Of a stretch of 64,000 nt of DNA, positions 35,311 to 43,730 are shown piece after piece. Each line of letters begins with the position of its first letter. Position 1 is the first letter of the stretch. The notes below the pieces were generated by a model. The model saw nothing but the letters and a program-made list of their open reading frames with translations. It did no database searches and was not told where the DNA came from. Made by a program: the position numbers and the translations under genes. Source of the DNA: Lentzea flava (GTDB taxonomy: Bacteria; Actinomycetota; Actinomycetes; Mycobacteriales; Pseudonocardiaceae); NCBI RefSeq assembly GCF_014648475.1, contig NZ_BMRE01000014.1:1-64000 (forward strand), read 5' to 3'.

Positions 35311-36050
35311 GGCTTGCGGGCCTCGATCAGGAACCGGGTCGAGGTGGAGACGAACTCGCCGTGCTCCTGGATGTGCTCGTGCATCTCCAGGAGCCGGTCG
35401 CGGTAGGCCTCCACGGTGAACCCCGGCACGGTCCACAACACCTTGCGCAGGAAGTGCACCACCGCGCCGACGTCGAAGAACGCCACCCGCAGCGCGACGG
35501 ACTCCAGCCGCAGCACCTCCAGCCCGGCGGCGACGGCATCCGCCCGCGCCCGCTCTGTGCTGCGAGCGTCGCTCACCGGCTGCGGCCCCATCATGAAATC
35601 CGTGAGCTCGCGGTTCGTTCCGGCCCCGATCTGCTGCGAGAAGTACGTTCCACCGGGCTTGAGCACCCGTGCGACCTCTGCCCACGGCGTCACGACCGGG
35701 TGGCGGCTGATCACCAGGTCGAACGTCGAGGAGCAGAACGGCAGCGGCCCGTCGTCCGGCGCCTGCACGACGACCGCGCCGGGCAGGTTTCGCGCCGCTA
35801 CGCGCGCGTTGGGCGGCCACGACTCGGTGGCGGCCAGCAGCGCGGGCTTCACCGGCGCCGACGCCGTGACCTCTCCCCCGCCCGTCTGCAGGTCGAGCGC
35901 GGACTTCACCGCCGCCAGCCTCGCGGCGATCAGGGAGGCGTAGCCCCACGGCGGGCGTTCCTCGGTGGCGCGGCCGGAGAACCAGGAGAAGTCCCAGCCC
36001 TCCAGCGGTACCGCCGCCCCCTCTGCCACCAGGTCTTCGAAGATCCCCAT
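35307..36050 (-). CDS. Class I SAM-dependent methyltransferase
   Basis: 247 aa. A Rossmann-like SAM domain with motif I in LDLQTGGGEV, a Asp/Glu in motif II, FDLVISRHPVVTPWAEVARVLKPGG (motif IV and post-IV region) and YFSQQIGAGTNRE. The small molecule substrate is unknown. The N-terminal segment FSWFSGRATEERPPWGYASL is typical of a group of actinobacterial methyltransferases. Its stop overlaps the pseudogene end by 4 bp, convergently. Confidence 0.82.
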   Translation of the reverse strand: MGIFEDLVAEGAAVPLEGWDFSWFSGRATEERPPWGYASLIAARLAAVKSALDLQTGGGEVTASAPVKPALLAATESWPPNARVAARNLPGAVVVQAPDDGPLPFCSSTFDLVISRHPVVTPWAEVARVLKPGGTYFSQQIGAGTNRELTDFMMGPQPVSDARSTERARADAVAAGLEVLRLESVALRVAFFDVGAVVHFLRKVLWTVPGFTVEAYRDRLLEMHEHIQEHGEFVSTSTRFLIEARKP

Positions 36051-36065
36051 GCGGCGACCATAGTG

Positions 36066-36133
36066 GCGGCACCTGCCTCGGGCGCGAGACGCCGCGTCCT
36101 CCTTCGTCTCGCGCGGAACAAGGCAGGTGCCGC
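36066..36133. terminator. Nested double hairpin, probable bidirectional terminator
   Basis: Outer perfect 13-bp arms GCGGCACCTGCCT and AGGCAGGTGCCGC enclose a second perfect 10-bp stem GCGCGAGACG/CGTCTCGCGC. It lies just upstream of the methyltransferase start and after the stop of the subtilase gene, both on the minus strand. Confidence 0.6.
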
Positions 36134-36164
36134 AGGGGGTTACAACGACCGATCGGCCGCGCGG

Positions 36165-39100
36165 TTACGCCCGGAGGCGGTAGGCCCGCAGGACCGTTTG
36201 GTCGACCGTGTTGCCGTCGGTGTCCTCAGCCACCACGCGTAGCGACACGTAACCCCCAGGAGCCCCACCAGGGGGCACGATCGACTTCACCGGCATCCAG
36301 TTGGCACCGTCGTCGAACGACGCGTAGGCGCGAAGTTCACGAATGGTGGCCTTGCCTGCACCGGACTGACGCGACGCGGTGAACTTCGCCGGCATCGGCG
36401 CACCGGCCTTCCAGCTGTTGCGCAGGTCGACCGGCAGGCTGTAGTCGACCTCCAGCAACGGCAGCTTGCCGTCGGCGGCACCGGAGAACCCCCACGTGGC
36501 GTAGACGTTCTTCGACAGCTCCGGGTTGTCACGAGCGGCGCTCAGCGTCAGCTGGTAGCGGCCGTCCCTCGCGGTGGCGGGAAGGACACCTTCCCGGTAC
36601 GAGGAGGTGCCCACCACCTCGCCGTTGTGCCTCAGTTCCACTGAGCCGTAGCCGCTGTTCCGCCAGTTCTCCACCCAGGTGGACCCTCCGAACGGGGAGA
36701 TCCGCACGTTGATCACGCCACCGGTCCTGTCGACGCCGCCACCCAGAGACCAGGGCACCTCCGACGGACGGCCGAACCGGGGTGAGGCGACCGCGCGGTG
36801 GTTGGACCGCTCGTACTTCCTGCCCGGCGCGTAGGTGACCGCCTTGAGGTCCGCCCAGGACGTGGCTCCGTCGAAGCCCTCGTGGAACCAGCCGACGCCG
36901 TTGCCCGCCGAGTAGTACTCGGTGCGCTGCACCGGACCCGTCAGGTCCTCGTCGAGGGCGCCGAAGTTCAGCTTGGCCTCGCCGTTCACCACCGGGTAGT
37001 TGCGTTGTCCGACCCAGCCGCCCGCACCCGACGTGTGGTACCGCGCCTTGACCTCGGCCAGTTCGGAATGGCGGATCTGCCGCGTCCCGACCGGCAACGC
37101 GCCCTTGTCCTGCTGGTACAGCGTGTAGGACACCGGCGATCCGCCGATGGCGCGCAACGTCAGCCGCGCCGGCGTGGTGGCCACGAGGTGTTCCGCCACC
37201 GCGATCACCGGGATCGCCGACCACTCGTCGAACCCGAACGGCACCGGACCGGCCCACAGCACGGCGACCGCGCCCGCCGCCTGCATGGCGCGGGCGACGT
37301 CGTACGGGTCCTCGCCCGCGGTCCGCACCAGCGCCAGCTTGCCGCGCACGTCGGCGCCGCGCTCGGCGACCTCGAGCTGGTGGTCGCCCACCGGCAGGCG
37401 AGTGCTGGCTTCCCAGTACCGGACCGGGAACCCGCCCACGACCGAGATCAGCGGCTGCCCGCCCTTGAGGTTCGAGTCGTAGGTCAGCTCGGGCAACGCC
37501 GCGCCGAACGACAGGCTGTACATCGGCACGCGGCCGTCGATGATGCTGGCGACGCCGTTGATCTTGCCCGGCTTCAGCGGCACGCGCAGGTCGGAGTTGC
37601 GGTACCACACCTCGGACTCGCCGTCGGGCAGCTTGACGCTGAAAGCCTTGCCCTGCCTGGCGTCCAGCGTCACGGTCGTGTTCGCGGTCAGCGACACGCG
37701 GCCGGCGACCTCCGTCGCCGACACGGGCGTGAACCAGGCGTAGTTCGCCGTCTTCTCGTCGATCCGGCCGATCACCGCGTAGTCGCCCACCGCGACCCGC
37801 GCGGAGCCGGTGCCGCCGGTGATGCTCAGCACCGTCCCTTCCTGCGTGGACATGTTGACCAGCACGACGAACTCGTCGGGGACCGGCTTGCCGTCACGGC
37901 CGGTCATCGACACCGTCAGCGTGGCGCGTTCCTCCTGCACGTACGCACCGACCGCGGTCGTCAGCGAGACGCCGCCACCGGAAGCCTTGACGTGGCCGAA
38001 GAACGTGCCGTTGCCCTTGCGCGGGTCCAGCACCACGTCGACCGCCGCCGTGCCACCGGCGGGAACCGTCACCGAGGCCGGAACCGTGAAGCCGGCGCCG
38101 AGGTTGTGCTGCAGCGCAAGGGAAACCGGCTCCGCACCGGGGTTCGAGTAGGTGATCGTCTTCGTGAAAGTCCTGGTGTGCGGCCATTCCAGCAACCCGA
38201 ACGACAGGCTGCCGACGTCCGCGCGCACCTGCTGCGACACCGCGCGGCCCACGTCCACCAGGCCACTGCCGACGTTCGCGGACGTGTCGGCGACGGGCTT
38301 CACCGTCGCCATCAGGTGTGCCTTGAGTTCGGCCGCGGTCCAGGAGGGGTTGCGCTGAGCCAGGATCGCCGCCGCACCGGCGACGTGCGGCGCGGCCATC
38401 GACGTGCCGGTCAGCCGCGCGTGCAGGTCGTCGACGTAGTAATCCCACAACGTTCCCGCGGCCCGCGCCGCCACGATGTCCGTGCCCGGCGCCGCGATGT
38501 CCGGCTTGACGGCGAAGTCGCGGTCCCTGGGCCCGCGCGACGACGAGTCGTTCAGCGTGCCGGACTTGGTCAGGTTCGCCACCGCCAGCGCCGCGTCGGC
38601 GGCCGCCGGTCCGCCGACCTTGACGCGGTCGCCCGAGTTGCCGGCCGCGGCCACGAACAGCGCACCGGTCTCGGCCGTGAGCTCGTTCGCCTTCACCGAC
38701 ATCGGGTCCGTGCCGTCGGACGCCATCCGGCTGCCGAGGCTCATGTTGACGACCTTGGCCCTGACCTCGCGCGCGGCCCAGTCCATCCCGGCCAGGATCG
38801 CGCTCTCGTCGCACCAGTCGGCCTCGCAGACCCGGCCGACCGCGAGCTTCGCGCCCTTGGCCACGCCGGAGTACCTGTCACCGCGGCCCGCGATCGTCGC
38901 GGCCACGTGCGTTCCGTGCCCGATGTTGTCCTGGATGCCGGCCGGGGTGAAGTCCTTCGACACCGCCACGACACCGGCTAGCTCGGGGTGGTTCTGGTCG
39001 TAGCCGGTGTCGAGTACGGCGACCGTGACCCCGGTGCCGTCGAAACCGGACTGCCACGCGGCGGGTGCCCCCACCATCGGCACGCTCTGGTCCAGCGAGA

Positions 39101-39563
39101 TCCTCGCCTTGCCGTTCAGCCACAGCTTTCCGGCACCGCGCGCGGTCGCCCGCTGCGCCCACCGCCGCGAGGCTTCTTCCTTCGGCACCGCGGCGGCCGC
39201 GCGGAAACCGTTGTCCAGCACCGGAATCCGGTCGATCTTGTCGTCGGTGTAGCCGAACGCGTGCAGTGCCGTGACGTTGAAGAAGCGCTGGTCGACGCGA
39301 TCCTGCCCCACCGCGTCCACCGCGTCCGCCGGCACCACGTACTGGTCGCCGTCCCGCACGTACTGGGCGAACCGCATGCCGGGCCGCCCCTGCACTCCGA
39401 GCAGTTCCCCTCGCTCGTTCACGACGACCTTGTCACCGCTGATCAGCGTGATAACACTGCTCGGCCCCACCGGGGTTCTGGGTGGTTCCGCCTGTGCCGT
39501 CGCCGCCGGGCCGAGCAGCCCGGCGGCGAGGACGGCGATCATCAAACAGCGCGCTGGGCGCAC
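36165..39563 (-). CDS. Secreted S8 subtilisin-like serine protease
   Basis: About 1132 aa. The GTG at 39563 is chosen because GGGGAGGACAG sits right upstream; an in-frame GTG at 39593 lacks this. After the signal peptide (MIAVLAAGLLGPAATAQA) come an inhibitor-like pro-region and the catalytic core: Asp in VAVLDTGYDQNHPEL, His in GHGTHVAATIAGRG, Ser in GTSMAAPHVAGAA. The large C-terminal part holds beta-sandwich domains and a PA-like insertion. It would be an exported protease, autoprocessed by removal of the pro-region. No specific substrate is suggested by neighbours. Confidence 0.9.
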   Translation of the reverse strand: MRPARCLMIAVLAAGLLGPAATAQAEPPRTPVGPSSVITLISGDKVVVNERGELLGVQGRPGMRFAQYVRDGDQYVVPADAVDAVGQDRVDQRFFNVTALHAFGYTDDKIDRIPVLDNGFRAAAAVPKEEASRRWAQRATARGAGKLWLNGKARISLDQSVPMVGAPAAWQSGFDGTGVTVAVLDTGYDQNHPELAGVVAVSKDFTPAGIQDNIGHGTHVAATIAGRGDRYSGVAKGAKLAVGRVCEADWCDESAILAGMDWAAREVRAKVVNMSLGSRMASDGTDPMSVKANELTAETGALFVAAAGNSGDRVKVGGPAAADAALAVANLTKSGTLNDSSSRGPRDRDFAVKPDIAAPGTDIVAARAAGTLWDYYVDDLHARLTGTSMAAPHVAGAAAILAQRNPSWTAAELKAHLMATVKPVADTSANVGSGLVDVGRAVSQQVRADVGSLSFGLLEWPHTRTFTKTITYSNPGAEPVSLALQHNLGAGFTVPASVTVPAGGTAAVDVVLDPRKGNGTFFGHVKASGGGVSLTTAVGAYVQEERATLTVSMTGRDGKPVPDEFVVLVNMSTQEGTVLSITGGTGSARVAVGDYAVIGRIDEKTANYAWFTPVSATEVAGRVSLTANTTVTLDARQGKAFSVKLPDGESEVWYRNSDLRVPLKPGKINGVASIIDGRVPMYSLSFGAALPELTYDSNLKGGQPLISVVGGFPVRYWEASTRLPVGDHQLEVAERGADVRGKLALVRTAGEDPYDVARAMQAAGAVAVLWAGPVPFGFDEWSAIPVIAVAEHLVATTPARLTLRAIGGSPVSYTLYQQDKGALPVGTRQIRHSELAEVKARYHTSGAGGWVGQRNYPVVNGEAKLNFGALDEDLTGPVQRTEYYSAGNGVGWFHEGFDGATSWADLKAVTYAPGRKYERSNHRAVASPRFGRPSEVPWSLGGGVDRTGGVINVRISPFGGSTWVENWRNSGYGSVELRHNGEVVGTSSYREGVLPATARDGRYQLTLSAARDNPELSKNVYATWGFSGAADGKLPLLEVDYSLPVDLRNSWKAGAPMPAKFTASRQSGAGKATIRELRAYASFDDGANWMPVKSIVPPGGAPGGYVSLRVVAEDTDGNTVDQTVLRAYRLRA

Positions 39564-39631
39564 CTGTCCTCCCCTGGATGTGAACCTCTCCACCCCAGGA
39601 GACTCCAGCCGTCAGGAAAAGGTTGCCTCGC

Positions 39632-40030
39632 TCACGCACCGCGATAGGTGCCGAAACTCCAGCGGTTGCCCTCGGGATCGGCGACGGTGAAGCCACGCGA
39701 CCCGTAGTCCTCGTCCTTCAGCCCGCGGACCTCGGTGGCCCCGCGCGCCATGCACTGCGCATAGATCTCGTCGGGCCGATCCGTCACCACGTACACGGAC
39801 GCCCCGCCGACAGCCGTGGCGAGCACTTCGCCGACCGAACGCTTGGCGGATCCCAGCATCACGCCGCCGCCCTCCGGCCAGACCAGCTCGCAGTGCACGA
39901 CCTCGCCGTCGGCCTCACCGGGCACGACGAGGTGCTCGGAGAAGCCGAAAGCCTCGACCAGGAAGCGGATCGCGGCCGGTGCGTCCTCATAGGACAGTGT
40001 CGGCCAACAGGTAGGTGCAGGTGTGGTCAT
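39632..40030 (-). CDS. VOC-family protein (glyoxalase-like)
   Basis: 132 aa. A single VOC fold: PTLSYEDAPAAIRFLVEAFGF, then HCELVWPEGGGVMLGSAKRS, VYVVTDRPDEIYAQCMARGA and GSRGFTVADPEGNRWSFGTY, with His/Glu positions for a metal. It follows an AraC regulator by 2 bp. Such regulator-plus-VOC pairs often deal with small electrophiles or antibiotics. The exact ligand is unknown. Confidence 0.82.
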   Translation of the reverse strand: MTTPAPTCWPTLSYEDAPAAIRFLVEAFGFSEHLVVPGEADGEVVHCELVWPEGGGVMLGSAKRSVGEVLATAVGGASVYVVTDRPDEIYAQCMARGATEVRGLKDEDYGSRGFTVADPEGNRWSFGTYRGA

Positions 40031-40032
40031 GG

Positions 40033-40827
40033 CTACAACTCTGCGACGGCACCCGCCTCGCTGCCTTGTACGAATGGAAGCTCGGTCGCGATCCACTCCG
40101 TCGGGGTGGCCCCGCACAGCGCCCGCCAGTCGCGGTTGAAGTGGGCCTGGTCGGTGTAGCCGCAGGCAGCGGCCACCTCGGTCAGGGTCGGCCTGGTCTG
40201 CCCCCGCAGCATCCGGTTCGCCAGCTCGAACCGCATCACCCGGCCCATGACCTTGGGCGTCAGCCCGTACTCCGCCGCGAACCGCGCGCTCAGGTGCTGG
40301 CGGCTCCACCCGACCTCGGCGGCGATCTCCCCGACCGGCGCCCCTTCGGCGATCCGCTGCCACGCCCACGCGAGTTCGACCTGCTGCCGCACCGGCCGGA
40401 CCAGCCTGCCGAACACCTCGTCCAGGCACGCGAACCGGTCGGTCCAGGTCGCGGCCTCCTGCAGTCGTTCCCGCAGCTCACCGGCCGGAGCATCGAGTGC
40501 GTCGAGGCCCACCGCCGTGCCGGCCAGCTCGCCCGCGGGCAGGCCGAAGAACGCCCGCGCGCCCAACGGGGTCAGGGAGCACTGGACGCCGTGCTGGAAG
40601 CCGTCGTGGGTGATGAGCACGGCCTCGTCGTGCAGACCGCCGCACAGCGTCGCGAACCTGCCGTGGGCCAGGTCGACGGTGCCGTCCATCGTGACGACGA
40701 GCGTGAGCGAGCGCGACGGCAGGCCGCGGTGGACACCGGGTTCGGTGCGCATCCGATACCCGGAGTACCGCGTGACGAACGGCCGCAGCCTCGGATGCGG
40801 CGCTCCGACGACGTGCTCGACGTCCAC
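40033..40827 (-). CDS. AraC-family transcriptional regulator
   Basis: 264 aa. Typical C-terminal double HTH: GEIAAEVGWSRQHLSARFAA and TLTEVAAACGYTDQAHFNRD, followed by the AraC end TPTEWIA. The N-terminal ~140 residues form an effector domain (LVVTMDGTVDLAHG, FQHGVQCSLTPLGARAFFGLPAGELAG). It is co-transcribed with the downstream VOC protein, 2 bp away, and likely controls it. Confidence 0.88.
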   Translation of the reverse strand: MDVEHVVGAPHPRLRPFVTRYSGYRMRTEPGVHRGLPSRSLTLVVTMDGTVDLAHGRFATLCGGLHDEAVLITHDGFQHGVQCSLTPLGARAFFGLPAGELAGTAVGLDALDAPAGELRERLQEAATWTDRFACLDEVFGRLVRPVRQQVELAWAWQRIAEGAPVGEIAAEVGWSRQHLSARFAAEYGLTPKVMGRVMRFELANRMLRGQTRPTLTEVAAACGYTDQAHFNRDWRALCGATPTEWIATELPFVQGSEAGAVAEL

Positions 40828-40844
40828 GTTCTCGATGATAGGCG

Positions 40845-41819
40845 CTAGAACAACTCGCCCAGCACCAGCAGTCCCGCGCCCACCGGCACCAGATCGTCGC
40901 CGTAGGACGTGACGCTCACGTCCAGGCCGGGCATCGCGCGCAGGTAGAGGTCAGGGGACTCGAGCACCTTCCGTCCACTCAGGACGATCTGGTCGAGGTC
41001 CAGCAACTGCACCAGGTTCCCCACGGCGGCGGCGAGCACCCGAGCCGCTTCCTCCCCGTGCGCGGCGGCGTGGACGGCCTCGACGCAGCCACGCCGCCCG
41101 CACACGCACAGCGGCCCGTCGAGCTGAATGGTCGTGTGCCCGAACTCGCCGGCACCAGACCTCGCGCCCCGGTGCACCTCACCGCCCAGCAGCAACCCGA
41201 CGCCCAGACCGGTGCCGACGAACACCAGCGCCGCGTCCTGCATGGATCTCCGCCACGCCTCCGCGAGCACGGCGACGTTGGTGTCCTTGTCCACCACGAC
41301 CGGCAGCCCGAGCCGTTCCTCCGCCAGGGTCTTCAACGGAACGCCCGACCAGCCCGGCAGGCCGTTCGGGGACACCACGCCGTCGCGGAAGTCCAGCGGA
41401 CCGGCGATCCCGATGCCGAGGCCGAGCACCCTCTCCCCCGGCTCGACCAGCGCGGCCAGCGCGTCCAGGACGTCGGGAGGCGTGAACATCGGCGCCAGCG
41501 GCACGACCGACGCCGACACGACCTCACCGGTCAGGTCGAGCCGCACGACCCGCACCTCGTCCCGGTCGACGTAGGCCCCGTACGCGCAGGCGCCGCCGGC
41601 GGCCAGCCGCAGCGACGTGCGCGGCTTGCCACGACCTCCGTCGCGGACCGCTCCGGTCTCCTCCAGCAGCCCCGCCGAGATGAGCCGCGCCACGATCTTC
41701 GACACCGCCTGCGGGGTCAGCCCGGCTTCAGCGGCGATGGAAGCCCTGCTCAGAGCCCCTGAGCGGACGAGACGGAGCACTGTCCGGTCGTTGTGCGAAC
41801 GCAGTGAGGTGAGGTCCAC
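40845..41819 (-). CDS. ROK-family transcriptional regulator/sugar kinase-like protein
   Basis: About 324 aa. The N-terminal winged helix (LRLVRSGALSRASIAAEAGLTPQAVSKIV) is followed by a ROK fold with the Asp/Gly-rich ATP motif (FVGTGLGVGLLLGGEV), the zinc-type motif GPLCVCGRRGCVEA (CxCGxxGCxE) and GEFGHTTI. The start at GTG 41819 (VDLTSLRSHNDR) matches ROK repressors; an earlier in-frame start is weaker. It is divergent from a dehydrogenase and a palindrome lies between them, so it likely represses that gene in response to a sugar. Confidence 0.88.
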   Translation of the reverse strand: MDLTSLRSHNDRTVLRLVRSGALSRASIAAEAGLTPQAVSKIVARLISAGLLEETGAVRDGGRGKPRTSLRLAAGGACAYGAYVDRDEVRVVRLDLTGEVVSASVVPLAPMFTPPDVLDALAALVEPGERVLGLGIGIAGPLDFRDGVVSPNGLPGWSGVPLKTLAEERLGLPVVVDKDTNVAVLAEAWRRSMQDAALVFVGTGLGVGLLLGGEVHRGARSGAGEFGHTTIQLDGPLCVCGRRGCVEAVHAAAHGEEAARVLAAAVGNLVQLLDLDQIVLSGRKVLESPDLYLRAMPGLDVSVTSYGDDLVPVGAGLLVLGELF

Positions 41820-41830
41820 GTGGCGATTAT

Positions 41831-41843
41831 GCAACAGCGTTGC
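41831..41843. promoter_or_regulatory. ROK operator candidate
   Basis: GCAAC-AGC-GTTGC, a perfect 5+3+5 dyad in the 37-bp gap between the divergent ROK regulator and the Gfo/Idh/MocA gene. It is placed to control both promoters. Confidence 0.6.
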
Positions 41844-41856
41844 TTTAATCAGCGGC

Positions 41857-42864
41857 ATGACACGAGTCGGACTGCTGGGCTACGGCATCGCGGGGCGGGT
41901 CTTCCACGCCCCGCTCATCTCCTCGACCGACGGCATGGACCTCGCCGCGATCGTCACCGCGAACCCGGAGCGGCAGGCCCAGGCCCGTGCCGCGCACCCG
42001 GACGCGAAGATCGTCACGGCCGGCGAGCTGTTCGAGCTGGACCTCGACCTGATCGTCGTCGGCACCCCGAACCGGACGCACGTCGAGTACGCGCGACGCG
42101 CGATCGACAAGGGTGTCGCGGTCGTCGTCGACAAGCCGTTCGCGCCCACCAGTGCCGAGGCGAAGGACCTCGTGGCCGCGGCGCGGGCGAAGGGCGTGCC
42201 GCTCACGGTCTTCCAGAACCGCCGCTGGGACAGCGATTTCCTCACCGTCCGCAAGATCATCGGCCAACTGGGCGAAATTCGGCGGTTCGAGTCTCGATAC
42301 GAGCGCTGGGTGCCCGAGATCTGGGACAACTGGCGCGAGTTCGGCGCGCCGGAGGAGGCGGGCGGCCTGCTGTACGACCTGGGCGCGCACCTCGTCGACC
42401 AGGCGTTGCAGCTCTTCGGCCCGGTCTCGAACGTCTACGCGGAGCTGGACCTGCGCCGGCCAGGTGTGCAGCTGGACGACGACGTGTTCGTGGCGCTGAC
42501 GCACGACAACGGCGTCCGCTCCCATCTGTGGGCCAGCGCGCACGCGGCCCACCACGGACCGCGGTTCCGCGTGCTCGGCAGCGAGGGCGCGTTCGTGATC
42601 GACGGCATGGACGAGCAGGAGGACGCGCTCGCCGCGGGCCGCCGTCCGACCGGCCCCGGCTGGGGCCGCGAGACCCGCACCGGACAGCTCGGCGTTCTCG
42701 GTGAGACGAAGGAGATTCCGGTGGAACCCGGCGCCTACCAGACCTTCTACACCGAGTTGCAGGCCGGCCGGATCCCCGTCGACCCCGAGGGCAGCGTGTA
42801 CGCGCTCGAGGTCATCGAGGCCGCGTTCACCTCCGCGCGCGAGAACCGGGTGGTGACGCTGTGA
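41857..42864 (+). CDS. Gfo/Idh/MocA-family oxidoreductase
   Basis: 335 aa. The N-terminal Rossmann motif VGLLGYGIAGRVFHAPLI is typical of the YhhX/NAD-binding inositol dehydrogenase group; the signature DKPFAP follows in the second half of the fold. The C-terminal domain has RFESRYERWVPEIW, GGLLYDLGAHLVDQAL and the catalytic His/Asp of DLGAHLVD. It probably oxidises a sugar or inositol. It is divergent from the ROK regulator and overlaps the next gene by 4 nt. Confidence 0.88.
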   Translation: MTRVGLLGYGIAGRVFHAPLISSTDGMDLAAIVTANPERQAQARAAHPDAKIVTAGELFELDLDLIVVGTPNRTHVEYARRAIDKGVAVVVDKPFAPTSAEAKDLVAAARAKGVPLTVFQNRRWDSDFLTVRKIIGQLGEIRRFESRYERWVPEIWDNWREFGAPEEAGGLLYDLGAHLVDQALQLFGPVSNVYAELDLRRPGVQLDDDVFVALTHDNGVRSHLWASAHAAHHGPRFRVLGSEGAFVIDGMDEQEDALAAGRRPTGPGWGRETRTGQLGVLGETKEIPVEPGAYQTFYTELQAGRIPVDPEGSVYALEVIEAAFTSARENRVVTL

Positions 42865-43325
42865 GCTCGGAGGAACTCCTCGCCCAGGAGCGGCGCCTGC
42901 AGTTCACGCGCTTCGGCAACGACGTCGCGATCGAGCTCGGCCTGCACCTGCTGGACGCGGCCCGCGAGCAGGGCCTGCCGATCGCGATCTCGGTGCAGCG
43001 CAACGGACACAGGCTCTTCCACGCCTCGTTGCCCGGCACCGCGCCGAACAACGACAGGTGGCTGGAGCGCAAGGCCCGCGTGGTCGAGCTGTTCGGCCAC
43101 AGCTCGTTCTACGTGGGCGAGAGCTTCCGCGAGAAGGGGACGACGTTCGAGGCGGAGTCACGCCTCGACCCCGACCTGTACGCGGCGCACGGCGGCGTCT
43201 TCCCGGTGATCGTCCGCGGCACCGGGCCGGTCGGCACGGTCGGCGTCTCGGGACTGCCGCAGGCCGAGGACCACGCGTTCGTCGTCACTCAGCTGGAATC
43301 GTTCCTGAACTCCCGCGAGGCGTAA
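42861..43325 (+). CDS. UPF0303 / HbpS-like heme-binding-type small protein
   Basis: 154 aa. The pattern SEELLAQERRLQFTRFGND, IAISVQRNGHRLFHASLPGT, NDRWLERKARVVELFGHSS and GVFPVIVRGTGPVGTVGVSGLP matches the UPF0303 (DUF336-related) family. Some relatives bind haem or small ligands, but no role is proven for this one. The GTG overlaps the previous TGA by 4 nt (GTGA), so it is translationally coupled to the dehydrogenase. Confidence 0.82.
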   Translation: MSSEELLAQERRLQFTRFGNDVAIELGLHLLDAAREQGLPIAISVQRNGHRLFHASLPGTAPNNDRWLERKARVVELFGHSSFYVGESFREKGTTFEAESRLDPDLYAAHGGVFPVIVRGTGPVGTVGVSGLPQAEDHAFVVTQLESFLNSREA

Positions 43326-43373
43326 TAGCACGAATAGTCCTCGGTACAAAACCGGAACTTTCGACGCGGCCTG

Positions 43374-43519
43374 CACCAAGAGGTGTGGCGCGGTATTGGA
43401 ACACACCACTTCGAGTGGACGCGGATCCACTCGGAGTGGTGTTGTATAGCACCCCGACAAGACGCGCTAACGCCCACAAAAGAGTGATCCTACTGAGCCA
43501 AACGAGTGGACCATTCCAC
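43374..43519. promoter_or_regulatory. Dyad array in the leader of the encapsulin operon
   Basis: Two 13-bp dyads, CCACTTCGAGTGG (43406-43418) and CCACTCGGAGTGG (43427-43439), have centres 21 bp apart, two helical turns. Together they also form a larger inverted repeat (15/16 matching arms). A related dyad CACC-AAGA-GGTG lies at 43374-43385 and GTGGA-CCAT-TCCAC at 43506-43519. The pattern is what a dimeric regulator binding one DNA face would need. The regulator is unknown. The remaining leader up to 43730 is relatively AT-rich and probably holds the promoter. Confidence 0.6.
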
Positions 43520-43575
43520 ACTAATACGAATATCAACGACTCACCCTCCTGCCGATACGAAGGTGGTTGCGTAGG

Positions 43576-43701
43576 TCAGGAGTTGTACGCTCCGTAGCTT
43601 CCAGAGGCGTAAGGCACCCACCCGAATGTCGCCTTTTTGGCCCCTTCACAGTCCTCAATCGCGAGAACTAACGTCCATTCCGGCTTATCGGATTGGTCCA
43701 T
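43576..43701 (-). CDS. Possible 41-aa small protein, divergent from the encapsulin operon
   Basis: An uninterrupted ATG-TGA frame of 41 codons: it starts MDQSDKPEWTLVLAIEDCEG and ends ATFGWVPYASGSYGAYNS. The Gly/Ser/Tyr-rich tail and acidic N-terminal half would suit a small secreted or precursor-type peptide. GC at third positions is only moderate and no clear Shine-Dalgarno was found, so it may be chance. No family is recognised. Confidence 0.3.
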   Translation of the reverse strand: MDQSDKPEWTLVLAIEDCEGAKKATFGWVPYASGSYGAYNS

Positions 43702-43730
43702 TAGCGCATTGAGATAGGTGGGTGTGGGTT

